Shown: positions 42,241 through 51,730, counted from the first letter of the stretch. The stretch is 64,000 nucleotides of DNA from Streptomyces sclerotialus (GCF_040907265.1 NZ_JBFOHP010000002.1:3310501-3374500); one strand, 5' to 3'. The notes: a model not told the origin generated them from the sequence alone. Numbers and translations: made by a program.

Positions 42241-43581
42241 ATGCGTCACGCAACGCTTCGTACGGCAACGGCACTTGTCGCGGTGGGTGCCCTGGCACTG
42301 ACCGGCTGCGGGGGCGACGGCGGCGGCAAGGACGAGGGCAAGGGCGGCACCGACAGCGCCCCCACCGTCCGGCTGCCGAAGCTGGACGGGCAGACGCTCC
42401 AGGTGACGGCCGTGTGGACCGGTCCTGAGCGGGAGAACTTCACCAAGGTCCTGGCCGAGTTCGAGAAGCGCACCGGCGCCGAGGTGGAGTTCGTGCCGAG
42501 CGGTGACGACATGGCCGGCTTCATCGGCTCCAAGGTCGCCGGCGGCGGCGCGCCGGACGTGGCGATGCTCCAGCAGGTCGGCGTGCTCCAGGAGTTCGCG
42601 AAGAAGGGCTGGGTGAAGCCGCTCGGCCCGGCCGCGAAGAAGGAGCTGTCGAAGAACTTCTCCAAGGGCTGGCAGGACCTGGGGAGTCACGGCGGCAAGA
42701 GCTACGGCGTGTACTTCAAGGCCAGCAACAAGTCGCTGGTCTGGTACAACACCCAGGCGTTCGAGAACGCGGGGGTGTCCGAGCCCAAGGACTGGAAGGG
42801 CTTCCTGAAGACCGCGCGCACGCTCGCGGACTCCGGTGTCGAGCCGGTCTCGGTGGGCGGCGCCGACGGCTGGACGCTCACGGACTGGTTCGAGAACGTC
42901 TACCTCTCGCAGGCCGGGCCCGAGAAGTACGACCAGCTGGCCAAGCACGAGATCAAGTGGACCGACCCGTCGGTGAAGCAGGCGCTCACCACGCTCGGCT
43001 CGCTCTTCGGCGCCAAGGGGCTGCTCGCGGGCGGCAACGGGGGCGCGCTGCAGACGGCGTTCCCGCAGTCGGTGACGCAGACGTTCAAGGACGAGCCGAA
43101 GGCCGCGATGGTCTCCTCGGCCGACTTCGCCGCGGCCAACATCGGCCAGACCAAGGCGGAGATCGGCACGGACGCCAAGGTCTTCCCGTTCCCGGCGGTG
43201 GGCAAGGAGTCCCCGGTGGTGACCGGCGGGGACGTGGCCGTGGCGCTGAAGGACAACAAGGCCTCGCAGGCGCTGCTGACGTTCCTGGCCTCCACGGACG
43301 CGGCCCGGATCTGGGCGGCGGAGGGCGGGTTCGTCTCCGCCAACAAGAAGCTGGACCCGGAGGTCTACCCGAACGCCGTGTTCCGGGAGATCGGCAAGGC
43401 GCTGGTCGCCGCCGGTGACGACTTCCGCTTCGACATGTCCGACCAGGCCCCGGCGTCCTTCGGCGGCAAGCCGGGGCAGGGCGAGTGGAAGGCCCTCCAG
43501 GACTTCCTGAAGAACCCCGAGGACGTCGCGGGAACCCAGGCCCAGCTGGAGAAGGACGCCGCCAAGTCGTTCGGGAACTGA
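42241..43581 (+). CDS. Sugar ABC transporter solute-binding lipoprotein
   Basis: 446 residues from the ATG at 42241, with GGGAGG eight bases upstream. The N-terminus is a lipoprotein signal with lipobox LTGC (Cys23), so the protein is tethered outside the membrane. The body is a family 1 extracellular solute-binding protein of the carbohydrate type: VTAVWTGPERENFTKVLAEF, GGGAPDVAMLQQVGVLQEFA, SLVWYNTQAFENAGVSEPKD, ATFPQSVTQTF-like TAFPQSVTQTF and PVVTGGDVAVALKDN. The likely ligand is an oligosaccharide or glycoside, but residues do not fix which. It is the first gene of a three-gene operon with two permeases that start 4 bases after its stop and with a 4-base overlap. Confidence 0.93.
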   Translation: MRHATLRTATALVAVGALALTGCGGDGGGKDEGKGGTDSAPTVRLPKLDGQTLQVTAVWTGPERENFTKVLAEFEKRTGAEVEFVPSGDDMAGFIGSKVAGGGAPDVAMLQQVGVLQEFAKKGWVKPLGPAAKKELSKNFSKGWQDLGSHGGKSYGVYFKASNKSLVWYNTQAFENAGVSEPKDWKGFLKTARTLADSGVEPVSVGGADGWTLTDWFENVYLSQAGPEKYDQLAKHEIKWTDPSVKQALTTLGSLFGAKGLLAGGNGGALQTAFPQSVTQTFKDEPKAAMVSSADFAAANIGQTKAEIGTDAKVFPFPAVGKESPVVTGGDVAVALKDNKASQALLTFLASTDAARIWAAEGGFVSANKKLDPEVYPNAVFREIGKALVAAGDDFRFDMSDQAPASFGGKPGQGEWKALQDFLKNPEDVAGTQAQLEKDAAKSFGN

Positions 43582-43585
43582 CGCC

Positions 43586-44935
43586 ATGACCTCCGGAGGC
43601 ACCCCGGCCGCCGCACCGGTGTCCGGCAAGGGCGCCAAGGCGTCCGGCAAGAGCGTGACGGGGACGCGCCCGTGGATCGCGGGCGCGTTCCTCCTCCCGG
43701 CGCTGCTGCTGCTCGGCGCGCTGGTGGTCTACCCCATCGGGTACTCGGTCTGGCGCAGCCTCTTCGACGCGTCGGGCAGCGGCTTCGTGGGGCTGGGCAA
43801 CTACGGGGAGCTCTTCTCCGACGACCGGATCCGTACCGCACTGCGGAACAACGTGGTCTGGGTGGTGGTCGCGCCGACCGTGGCCACCGCGCTGGGCCTG
43901 ATCTTCGCAGTGCTGACCGAGCGGGTGCGCTGGGGCACCGCGTTCAAGCTGGTCGTCTTCATGCCGATGGCGATCTCCATGCTGGCGGCCGGCATCATCT
44001 TCCGGCTGGTGTACGAGCAGGACCCGGAGCGCGGCGTGGCCAACGCGGTGTGGGTGGGCGTGCACGACACCTTCGCCGAGCCCGCGCCGTACCCGGGGGC
44101 CAACCCGCGGCCGAACGCCGACCTCAAGGCGTCCGGCGGCGGCGCGTTCACCACGAAGACGGCGGTGCGGGCCGGGACCGCGGTGGGCCTGCCGCTGGTG
44201 GCGGTGCAGCCGGACGACGTCAAGGGCGCGCAGCGGGCCGTACCGGCGAAGCCGCGCCCCGGGCAGATCACCGGCACCGCGTGGCTGGACTTCACGCGCG
44301 GGGGCGGCGGTACCCCGGACAGGATCGACCCGCAGGAGAAGGCGCTGGCCGGCCTGGAGATCGAGGCGGTCAGGGACGGCAGGGTCGTCGCCACGGCCAC
44401 CACGGCTGCGGACGGGACGTACGCGCTGCCCGCCCGTGCCGAGGGGGCGAAGCTGCGGCTGCCGGCGGCCAACTTCGCCGAGGCGTACAACGGCGTGGAC
44501 TGGCTCGGCCCGACGCTGGTGACGCCCGCGATCATCGGCAGTTACGTGTGGATGTGGGCGGGCTTCGCCATGGTGCTGATCGCGGCGGGCCTGGCGAGCG
44601 TGCCGCGGGAGCTGCTGGAGGCGGCCCGGGTGGACGGCGCGAACGAGTGGCAGGTCTTCCGCCGGGTGACGGTGCCGCTGCTGGCGCCGGTCCTGGTCGT
44701 CGTCCTCGTCACGCTGATGATCAACGTGCTGAAGATCTTCGACCTTGTCTACATCATCGCGCCGGGCGCCAGCCAGGACGAGGCGAACGTGCTCGCCCTC
44801 CAGCTGTACCAGTCGTCCTTCGGCACGGACGTGAACCAGGGCATCGGCTCCGCGATCGCGGTGTTCCTGCTGCTCCTCGTCTCACCGGTGCTGATCGTCA
44901 ATATCCGGCGTCTGCGGAAGGAGCGGCAGCGATGA
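43586..44935 (+). CDS. Sugar ABC transporter permease (MalF type) with a ~160-residue extracytoplasmic insertion
   Basis: 449 residues; ordinary MalF-type permeases of Streptomyces have about 300. Helices lie at ~31-50, 88-110, 121-143 and, after an insertion, from ~312 on. The EAA loop that contacts the ATPase is intact (LLEAARVDGANEWQVFRRVT, ~344). The insertion at ~145-305 is hydrophilic. Its second half (GLEIEAVRDGRVVATATTAA, DGTYALP) resembles the SdrD-B or carboxypeptidase-regulatory Ig-like fold, which would sit outside the membrane between helices 3 and 4. It may help in docking the binding protein or in sensing the wall (inference). The stop overlaps the next permease by four bases. 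Confidence 0.9.
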   Translation: MTSGGTPAAAPVSGKGAKASGKSVTGTRPWIAGAFLLPALLLLGALVVYPIGYSVWRSLFDASGSGFVGLGNYGELFSDDRIRTALRNNVVWVVVAPTVATALGLIFAVLTERVRWGTAFKLVVFMPMAISMLAAGIIFRLVYEQDPERGVANAVWVGVHDTFAEPAPYPGANPRPNADLKASGGGAFTTKTAVRAGTAVGLPLVAVQPDDVKGAQRAVPAKPRPGQITGTAWLDFTRGGGGTPDRIDPQEKALAGLEIEAVRDGRVVATATTAADGTYALPARAEGAKLRLPAANFAEAYNGVDWLGPTLVTPAIIGSYVWMWAGFAMVLIAAGLASVPRELLEAARVDGANEWQVFRRVTVPLLAPVLVVVLVTLMINVLKIFDLVYIIAPGASQDEANVLALQLYQSSFGTDVNQGIGSAIAVFLLLLVSPVLIVNIRRLRKERQR

Positions 44936-45816
44936 CGGCGGTCGCCGACGGGGCGGTACGCGCCCGGCAGTCCCTGGCCGCGCGGATCGCGGCCCGTACC
45001 GGCGGCGGCGCGCTGCGGGTCTTCCTGGTCCTGGTCGGGCTGTTCTGGCTGATGCCGACGGTCGGGCTGCTGATCTCCTCGCTGCGCGACCCGGCGGACG
45101 TCGCGGAGAGCGGCTGGTGGGAGGTGTTCGCGAAGCCGGCGCAGCTGACCTGGTCGGGGTACGGCAACCTGCTGGGCAACGCCAAGATCATGGACTCGCT
45201 GTGGACCACCGCGCTGATCACGGTGCCGGCGACGGTGCTGGTGGTGATCATCGGGGCGCTGGCGGGCTACGCGTTCGCCTGGATGGACTTCCCGGGCCGG
45301 GACGTCTGGTTCATGGTCGTGGTGGGGCTGCTGGTGGTCCCGGTACAGGTCGCCCTCATCCCGGTGGCGAAGCTCTTCGGCGCCGTCGGGCTCTTCGAGA
45401 CGACGCCCGGCGTGGTGCTCTTCCATACCGCCTTCGGCCTGCCGTTCGCGGTCTTCCTGCTGCGGAACTTCTTCGCCGAGATCCCGCGCGAGCTGCTGGA
45501 GGCCGCCCGGCTGGACGGCGCGAACGAACTGCGGCTGTTCACCCGGGTGGTCCTGCCGCTGGGCGGCCCGGCCATCGCGTCGCTGGGCATCTTCCAGTTC
45601 CTGTGGGTGTGGAACGACCTGCTGATCGCGCTGATCTTCGCGGACAGCGGCAACCCGCCGATCACCGTGGCGCTCCAGCAGGAGGTCCGCCAGTTCGGCA
45701 ACAACATCGACGTGCTGGCGCCGGGCGCCTTCATCTCGATGATCATCCCGCTGGTGGTCTTCTTCGCCTTCCAGCGCCAGTTCGTGTCCGGTGTGATGGC
45801 GGGCGCGGTGAAGTAG
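44932..45816 (+). CDS. Sugar ABC transporter permease (MalG type)
   Basis: 294 residues, the usual length. Six helices, starting ALRVFLVLVGLFWLMPTVGL, with the binding-protein-dependent permease signature LLEAARLDGANELRLFTRVV (EAA loop) and the C-terminal family ending FFAFQRQFVSGVMAGAVK. The ATG overlaps the stop of the MalF-type gene (ATGA). With it, it forms the membrane channel. No ATPase gene follows, so the complex probably uses a shared ATPase such as MsiK encoded elsewhere, as is usual for Streptomyces sugar importers. Confidence 0.95.
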   Translation: MTAVADGAVRARQSLAARIAARTGGGALRVFLVLVGLFWLMPTVGLLISSLRDPADVAESGWWEVFAKPAQLTWSGYGNLLGNAKIMDSLWTTALITVPATVLVVIIGALAGYAFAWMDFPGRDVWFMVVVGLLVVPVQVALIPVAKLFGAVGLFETTPGVVLFHTAFGLPFAVFLLRNFFAEIPRELLEAARLDGANELRLFTRVVLPLGGPAIASLGIFQFLWVWNDLLIALIFADSGNPPITVALQQEVRQFGNNIDVLAPGAFISMIIPLVVFFAFQRQFVSGVMAGAVK

Positions 45817-45957
45817 GCCGGCTCCCGGAGCCGCGCTCACTCGTACGGGTGCGTCTCGTCAGCCACCCGGGGGCAACCGGGCGCCGCGCCGCATGCCGGT
45901 GCGGCACGGCCGGGAACGATCGCTGACCGACAGCGCAGCAGGTCGCCGATCTCATGG

Positions 45958-48306
45958 ATGTGCCCTCCCTTGCCACGGTTCAGCGTCATCGTTCCCGCTT
46001 ACCAGGTCCAGGCGTATCTGCCCGAATGCCTGGAGTCCGTCCTCGGCCAGGACTGGGAGGACTTCGAGCTGATCGCGGTGGACGACGGTTCGCCGGACGG
46101 CTGCGGGGATCTCATCCGCGAGGCCGCCCGCCGCGACGAGCGGGTACGCCCCGTGCACCTGCCGGCCAACACCGGGCTCGGTCCGGCCCGCAACGCCGGT
46201 ATCGCCCGTGCCCGCGGCGACTACCTCCTCTTCCTGGACGGTGACGACACCCTCACGCCCGGCGCCCTCCGCGCCGTCGCCGAGCGGCTGGCCGCGACCG
46301 GCGACCCGGACGTGCTGGTCTACGACTACGCGCGCACCACCTGGTCCGGCACCGCGGCCCGCAACCAGTACGCCCACCTGCTCGCCCAGCACGGCCCGGA
46401 CGTCTTCCGCCTCACCGACCGGCCCGGACTGCTGCGGCTGCTGATGGTGGTGTGGAACAAGGCGTACCGCCGCGACTTCGTCCAGCGGCAGCGGCTGACC
46501 TTCCCGCCGGGGTACTACGAGGACCTGCCCTGGACGTTCCCGGCGCTGGCGACCGCGGAGTCGCTCGCGGTCCTGGACCGGGTCTGCGTGCACTACCGGC
46601 AGCGCCGCCGGGGCAGCATCCTGCGCACCACGGGCCGCGGCCACTTCGACATCTTCGACCAGTACGACCGGGTGTTCGCCCTGCTCGACTCCCGCCCGGA
46701 GCTGGCCCGTTGGCGGCCGCTCATGGTCCGCCGGATGACCGACCACCTCACGGCCGTCTACACGGCGCGGGGACGGCTGCCGCGGGACAGCCGCGCCGAG
46801 TTCTTCCGGCGGGCCGCCGCGCACTGCCGCCGGTACCGCTGTGCCGCTCCCGCCGCGGCGGAGGGCGCCCCGCCACGGCTCGGCGTCCGGGTCCGGCACG
46901 GCCTGGTACGGCTGGGCTGGCACCGTCCCTTCCGGCTGCTGGCGGGCGCGCAGCGGCTGCGCCGGGCCGTCGCGCGGCACGCCCGGTGGCTGCTGCGGCG
47001 GACGCGGCGCGCCGCGCTCGGCCTCCACTACCGGCTCCAGCGGCGGCTGCCGGTCCGGCCCGACCATGCGGTCTTCACCGCGCACTGGCACCGCGGCTAC
47101 GCCGGCGACCCCGCCGCCATCGAGGCCAAGCTGCGCGAGCTGCGGCCGCAGATGCGCACGGCGTGGGTGGCGGCGCCCGGGTACGAGGACACCGTGCCGC
47201 CGGGTGTGCGGTGGCTGCGGCCCGGGTCCGCCGCGTACTGGACCGCGCTGGCCCGCTCGAAGTACCTGGTCAACAACGTCAACTTCGACGCGCGGCTGGT
47301 CAAGCGGCCCGACCAGGTCCTGCTCCAGACGCACCGCGGCACCCCGCTGAAGCACATGGGCCTGGATCTCCAGGAGCGGCCCGCCGCGGCCCGCGGCACC
47401 GACTTCGCGCGGCTGCTGCGCGGCGTGGACAGCTGGGACTACAGCCTGTCCGCCAACCGTCACGCCACGCTCACCTGGGAGCGCGTCTACCCCGCCGGCT
47501 ACACCACGCTGGAGTACGGCAGGCCGCGCAACGACCGCTTCCAGCACGCCACCGCCCAGGACGTGCTGCGCATCCGGGCCGAGCTGGGCATCCCGCCGTC
47601 CGCCACCGCGATCCTGTACGCACCGACCCACCGCGACTACCGGCGGTCGCGGCGGCCCGCGCTGGACCCGCGGCGGCTGCTGCGGGAGCTCGGCCCCGGC
47701 TTCGTGGTGCTGGTGCGACCGCACTTCGCCACCCTGGAGGGCCCTGCTTACGCCGCGGACGTCCCGCAGGAACCGCCCGGTGACGGGGTGATCGACGTGA
47801 GCGGGCACCCCTGCGTCGAGGACCTCTGCCTGGCGTCGGACGCGCTGGTCACCGACTACTCCTCGCTGATGTTCGACTACCTGAACCTGGACCGGCCCGT
47901 GGTGCTGCTCACCGACGACTGGGAGGCCTACCGGGCGGCCCGCGGCACCTATCTCGACCTGCTCGCGAACCCTCCGGGACCGGTGGCGCGCAGCGAGGAC
48001 GAGCTCATCGAGATCTTCGCGAGTCCCGCATGGCGCGGTCCCCGTTCGGCCGCTCTGCGAGCCACCTTCCGTTCACTTTTCTGCCCCTACGATGACGGCC
48101 ACGCCGCGGAACGCGTGGTACGCCGCGTGTTCCTCGGGGACGAGGGAGCGCCCCCCGCCGTTCCCCTCGACGAGCGCCGGCCCGCGCCCCCGCCCGAGCG
48201 GGCCCGACGTATCGCGGTACCGCAGCCGGCGCCCGGTCCCACAACAGCACACGCGTCGCATGTCGCCATCGAATCCCCCGACCGTCTGGAGACGGACCGC
48301 ACATGA
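45958..48306 (+). CDS. GT2 glycosyltransferase fused to TagF-like CDP-glycerol:glycerophosphotransferase (first copy)
   Basis: 782 residues; the ATG at 45958 lacks a strong ribosome binding site, so the start is tentative. Residues ~1-230 are a GT-A family 2 domain (PRFSVIVPAYQVQAYLPECL, AVDDGSPDGCGDL, DYLLFLDGDDTL). A basic linker (~290-360) leads to a CDP-Gro/ribitol transferase domain: VLLQTHRGTPLKHMGLDLQE, AILYAPTHRDYRRSRRP, VTDYSSLMFDYLNLDRPVVL and FCPYDDGHAAERVV. Such fusions add sugars and glycerol- or ribitol-phosphate during wall teichoic acid or similar glycopolymer synthesis at the inner membrane face. The stop overlaps the methyltransferase ATG by four bases. Confidence 0.9.
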   Translation: MCPPLPRFSVIVPAYQVQAYLPECLESVLGQDWEDFELIAVDDGSPDGCGDLIREAARRDERVRPVHLPANTGLGPARNAGIARARGDYLLFLDGDDTLTPGALRAVAERLAATGDPDVLVYDYARTTWSGTAARNQYAHLLAQHGPDVFRLTDRPGLLRLLMVVWNKAYRRDFVQRQRLTFPPGYYEDLPWTFPALATAESLAVLDRVCVHYRQRRRGSILRTTGRGHFDIFDQYDRVFALLDSRPELARWRPLMVRRMTDHLTAVYTARGRLPRDSRAEFFRRAAAHCRRYRCAAPAAAEGAPPRLGVRVRHGLVRLGWHRPFRLLAGAQRLRRAVARHARWLLRRTRRAALGLHYRLQRRLPVRPDHAVFTAHWHRGYAGDPAAIEAKLRELRPQMRTAWVAAPGYEDTVPPGVRWLRPGSAAYWTALARSKYLVNNVNFDARLVKRPDQVLLQTHRGTPLKHMGLDLQERPAAARGTDFARLLRGVDSWDYSLSANRHATLTWERVYPAGYTTLEYGRPRNDRFQHATAQDVLRIRAELGIPPSATAILYAPTHRDYRRSRRPALDPRRLLRELGPGFVVLVRPHFATLEGPAYAADVPQEPPGDGVIDVSGHPCVEDLCLASDALVTDYSSLMFDYLNLDRPVVLLTDDWEAYRAARGTYLDLLANPPGPVARSEDELIEIFASPAWRGPRSAALRATFRSLFCPYDDGHAAERVVRRVFLGDEGAPPAVPLDERRPAPPPERARRIAVPQPAPGPTTAHASHVAIESPDRLETDRT

Positions 48307-49223
48307 CTGCCCTCACCGCAGACCAGAGTGCCGAACAGCTCCCGCGACCCACCCGGCTGTCCGACGTCAAGGGCTGGTTCTTCACCGCCGACCAGCTCAT
48401 GTTCGACTGGTTCCTGGCCCGCCAGGAACGCCGCAAGGAACCGGGCGACCTGCTGGAGCTCGGCGCGTACATGGGGAAGAGCGCCATCTTCATGGGCGCC
48501 CGGCTGCGCGCCGGTGACCGCTTCACGGTCTGTGACCTCTTCGACTCCCCCGCCGAGGACGCCTCCAACTCCAAGGAGATGGCGAAGTCCTACGCCACGC
48601 TCACCCGCCGCGCCTTCGAGGCCAACTACCTCTCCTTCCACGACGAGCTGCCGCACATCGTCCAGGGCCTGTCCTCGGTGATCCGCGGGCACGTCGCGGA
48701 CGACAGCTGCCGCTTCGCGCACATCGACGCCTCGCACCTGTACGAGCACGTGCACGGCGACATCCTGGCCGTACGGGAGCTGCTGCGCCCGCACGGCGTG
48801 GTGGTGCTGGACGACTACCGCGCCGAGCACTGTCCGGGCGTGGCGGCGGCCACCTGGCAGGCGGTGACCACCGGCGGCCTGAAGCCGCTGTGCATCACCG
48901 GCACCAAGTTCTACGGCACCTGGGGTGACCCGGAGCCGGTGCGCACGGAGCTGCTGGAGTGGCTGCGCTCGCGCACGGATCTCTGGCACGAGGTGCAGTC
49001 GGTGGCCGGGCAGCCGCTGATCCGGCTCTCCACGAAGGGCGCGAAGGAGCCGGCGCACCCGGTGTCGCGGCACCAGGTGCGGCATTCGCCGCTTGCCGGG
49101 GGCCCGCATGCCGCGGGCCCCGGGGGCCGGCCCGGCCGGAGCGCGCTGCGGCGCGTGGCGGTGAACGTGCTGCCGCCGATCGTCACCAAGGCGATCGTGG
49201 ACGCCCGGAACCGGGGGCGCTGA
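48303..49223 (+). CDS. Class I SAM-dependent methyltransferase (first copy)
   Basis: 306 residues. The core is a Methyltransf_24-type Rossmann fold: GDLLELGAYMGKSAIFMGAR (motif I, SAM-binding), FTVCDLFDSPAEDASNSKEM, FAHIDASHLYEHVHGDILAV, LLRPHGVVVLDDYRAEH. The opening RLSDVKGWFFTADQLMFDWF is shared with the second copy at 55.3-56.3 kb, so the two are paralogues. The Gly/Pro-rich tail ends in a short hydrophobic helix (RRVAVNVLPPIVTKAI) that could touch the membrane. Its ATG overlaps the stop of the glycosyltransferase (ATGA), so it most likely methylates the polymer or a precursor made by that enzyme (inference). The methylated group is unknown. Confidence 0.9.
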   Translation: MTALTADQSAEQLPRPTRLSDVKGWFFTADQLMFDWFLARQERRKEPGDLLELGAYMGKSAIFMGARLRAGDRFTVCDLFDSPAEDASNSKEMAKSYATLTRRAFEANYLSFHDELPHIVQGLSSVIRGHVADDSCRFAHIDASHLYEHVHGDILAVRELLRPHGVVVLDDYRAEHCPGVAAATWQAVTTGGLKPLCITGTKFYGTWGDPEPVRTELLEWLRSRTDLWHEVQSVAGQPLIRLSTKGAKEPAHPVSRHQVRHSPLAGGPHAAGPGGRPGRSALRRVAVNVLPPIVTKAIVDARNRGR

Positions 49224-49255
49224 GCCGCTCAGCGGGGGAGGCGGAAACGGGCGAT

Positions 49256-49316
49256 TCCTCGGCTGCGGGCCGTATGTGGCTGGTCGCGCAGTTCCCCGCG
49301 CCCCACGGGGCGCGCC
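49256..49316. repeat. Dispersed Streptomyces intergenic repeat with hairpin
   Basis: The stretch reads ...ggctggtcgcgcagttcccc... and closes with an 8-bp inverted repeat (CGCGCCCC at 49297-49304, GGGGCGCG at 49307-49314). I recognise the gtcgcgcagttccccgcgcc sequence as one that recurs between genes in many Streptomyces genomes. It lies between two convergent genes and may also act as a terminator. Confidence 0.55.
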
Positions 49317-49319
49317 ACC

Positions 49320-51578
49320 TCACACCTGTGCGCAGGGCTCGTCCTCCCCGCCGAGTTCCGCCTCGCGTGGGGTGGGCGCGACGGTGCGCTCGTCCGGGGG
49401 CACCAGTGGCAGCAGCTCGTCCTCGCCGAGGAAGATCCGGCGTACGACGCGCTCGGCCGCCAGCCCGTCGTCGTACGGGCAGAACCGCTCCCGGAACGCG
49501 GCCCGCAGGTCCGCGGCGTGCTCGTCCGCCCAGCGCCCGGAGCGGAAGACGTCGGCGATCTCCTGCTCGTCGGCGGCCACGTGGCCCGGGGTGTCGCCGG
49601 GCGCGCCGGAGAGCAGGTCGAAGTAGACGCCGCGGGCGTGCCGGTAGGCCTCCCAGTCGGCGGAGTGCACGACGATCGGCCGGTCGAGGTTGGCGTAGTC
49701 GAACATCAGCGAGGAGAAGTCGCAGAGCAGCGCGTCGGACGCCAGGGCCAGCTCTTCCACCGACGGGTGCCGGGAGACGTCCAGGATGCGGCCGGCCTCC
49801 TCCAGCGCGGCGAGCCGTGAGTCGGCGCCGTAGAAGTAGTGCGTACGGACCAGGAGCTGGTGGCCCTCGCCGAGCGCGTCGGCGAGCCGCTCCAGGTCCA
49901 GCGGCGGGTGGAAGCCGCGCTCGTAGTCGCGGTGGGTGGGTGCGTAGAGGATCGCGGTGGCGCCCGGTGTGATGCCCAGCCCGGCCCGGATGCGGCGGAC
50001 GTCCTCGGCGCCGGCGGTGAAGTAGGCGTCGTTGCGCGGGTATCCGGTCGGCAGCGTCTCGTAGTCGCTGGGGTAGACGCGCTGCCAGACCTCCGTGGAG
50101 TGCGGGTTGCCGGAGAGGCAGTAGTCCCACTGGTCGGCGTGGTCGAGCAGGCGCAGGAAGCTGACGCCGCCGGCGGCGGCCGGGTGCCGGCGCAGGTCCA
50201 TGCCCATCTTCTTCAGCGGGGTGCCGTGGTGGGTCTGGAGGTAGATCTGCTCGGGGCGCTTGTGGACGGTGCCGGGGAAGTTGGCGTTGTTGACGAGGTA
50301 CTTGGCGCGGGCCATCACCTCCCAGTACCGGCGCGAGTTGACCGTCACGGCCGTCACGCCCGGCGGCACGTCGTCGCGGTGCCTGCGGTCCACCAGCCAC
50401 ACGCCGCGCAGGTGCGGGGCCAGCTCACGGGCCTTGGCGTGGATCGCGGCGGGGTTGCAGAGCACGCCGCGGTTCCAGTAGGCGGCGTAGACCACGAGGT
50501 TCTCGTCGACGGGGCGGCGCAGCTGGAGGGCGTAGTAGCGGCGGTAGACGCTGCGTGCCGTGCGGTGCCGGCGGGCGCGCAGCGTCTTGAGGGTGCGGTG
50601 CCGCAGCGTCCCGGCGCGCTGCCGGGAGCGGTAGACGGCGTAGGAGTTCAGGTGCGGCGGGAGCTCGGCGTCGGCCGGGCGGTGCCGGCGCAGGACGCGG
50701 GAGAGCTCGCGGAAGAAGTCGGGCCGGTCCCTGAGGTGCACCCGGCCGTCGTCCTCCATGATCCGCAGCAGCCGCCCGGTGGCGTGCGCGAACAGGACGC
50801 CGCGCGCCGTCTCGACACCGCCGCCCAGCCCCGTCCCGGTCAGCGCGCGGAACAGCGCGTCGTACCGGTCGATGACGGCGAAGTGGTGGCGTCCGGGGAC
50901 GGTGGAGGCGCTGCCCCTGCGGCGCTTGCGCCAGGTCACGCACACCCGGTCCAGGCAGGCGATCCGGGAGGCCGCCAGCAGCGCCTGGAAGACCACGGGC
51001 ACCTCGTCGTACGGGCCGTCGGCGAACGCGAAGCCGTGCGTCTCCCACAGGTCGCGGCGGACCGCGCGGTTCCAGGCGGCGGGCAGCACGGTCAGGCACT
51101 CCGGCACGTCCTCGGCGGTGAAGACGGTGTCGGCGTGCGCTTCGAGGAACTCCCGGTCGACGCTGCCGTGCAGCTGCTCCCAGATGTTGAGCCGGTCGTG
51201 GTCGAAGAGCAGCACGTCGGGCTCGCCCGCGGCCCGGAGCCGGGCGTCGACCGCGGCCAGCGCGCCGGGGGTGAGGAAGTCGTCGCCGTCGAGGAAGAGC
51301 AGGTACTCGCCGGTGGCGTGGCGGACGCCGGCGTTCCGGGCCGGGCCGACGCCGCCGGGGCGCTCCAGGTGCACCGGTACCACCCGCTGGTCGGTGCGCG
51401 CACAGGCGTCGATGATCGCCCCGTCGCCGTCCGAGCAGTCGTCGACGGCGATCAGCTCCACCTCCTCGAAGGACTGCGTGAGCACGGAGTCCAGGCAGTG
51501 GCGCAGGTAACCCTGCACGCCGCGGGCCGGGACGATGACGCTGAAGCGGGGCATGGCCATCCAGGGGTCGGTACGCAC
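49320..51578 (-). CDS. GT2 glycosyltransferase fused to TagF-like glycerophosphotransferase (second copy)
   Basis: 752 residues from a GTG at 51578; ATG at 51560 or 51554 (MPRFSVIVPARGVQGYLRHC) are possible alternatives. The layout is the same as the first copy: GT2 domain (AVDDCSDGDGAIIDAC, YLLFLDGDDFLTPGALAAVD), linker, then the TagF-like domain with IYLQTHHGTPLKKMGMDLRR, AILYAPTHRDYERGFHPPLD, LCDFSSLMFDYANLDRPIVV and FCPYDDGLAAERVVRRIF. It faces the opposite way to the first copy, and its start faces the third copy. It probably acts on a related step of the same polymer. The Asp-Tyr of the usual TDYSS motif is CDFSS here. Confidence 0.9.
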   Translation of the reverse strand: MRTDPWMAMPRFSVIVPARGVQGYLRHCLDSVLTQSFEEVELIAVDDCSDGDGAIIDACARTDQRVVPVHLERPGGVGPARNAGVRHATGEYLLFLDGDDFLTPGALAAVDARLRAAGEPDVLLFDHDRLNIWEQLHGSVDREFLEAHADTVFTAEDVPECLTVLPAAWNRAVRRDLWETHGFAFADGPYDEVPVVFQALLAASRIACLDRVCVTWRKRRRGSASTVPGRHHFAVIDRYDALFRALTGTGLGGGVETARGVLFAHATGRLLRIMEDDGRVHLRDRPDFFRELSRVLRRHRPADAELPPHLNSYAVYRSRQRAGTLRHRTLKTLRARRHRTARSVYRRYYALQLRRPVDENLVVYAAYWNRGVLCNPAAIHAKARELAPHLRGVWLVDRRHRDDVPPGVTAVTVNSRRYWEVMARAKYLVNNANFPGTVHKRPEQIYLQTHHGTPLKKMGMDLRRHPAAAGGVSFLRLLDHADQWDYCLSGNPHSTEVWQRVYPSDYETLPTGYPRNDAYFTAGAEDVRRIRAGLGITPGATAILYAPTHRDYERGFHPPLDLERLADALGEGHQLLVRTHYFYGADSRLAALEEAGRILDVSRHPSVEELALASDALLCDFSSLMFDYANLDRPIVVHSADWEAYRHARGVYFDLLSGAPGDTPGHVAADEQEIADVFRSGRWADEHAADLRAAFRERFCPYDDGLAAERVVRRIFLGEDELLPLVPPDERTVAPTPREAELGGEDEPCAQV

Positions 51579-51730
51579 GGTGCGCCGCCAGCGTAGTCAG
51601 ATGATTACCCTCCGCTCGGTTCCTGTGCCGGGCCCGGTCACTCGAACAGCGCAGGAAATGTGACGGGTGGGGCCGCCGGCGGGTTGGACTGGTGTCCCGT
51701 GCGTCCCCTGGAAAAGGTGTGGTCTGCTCC

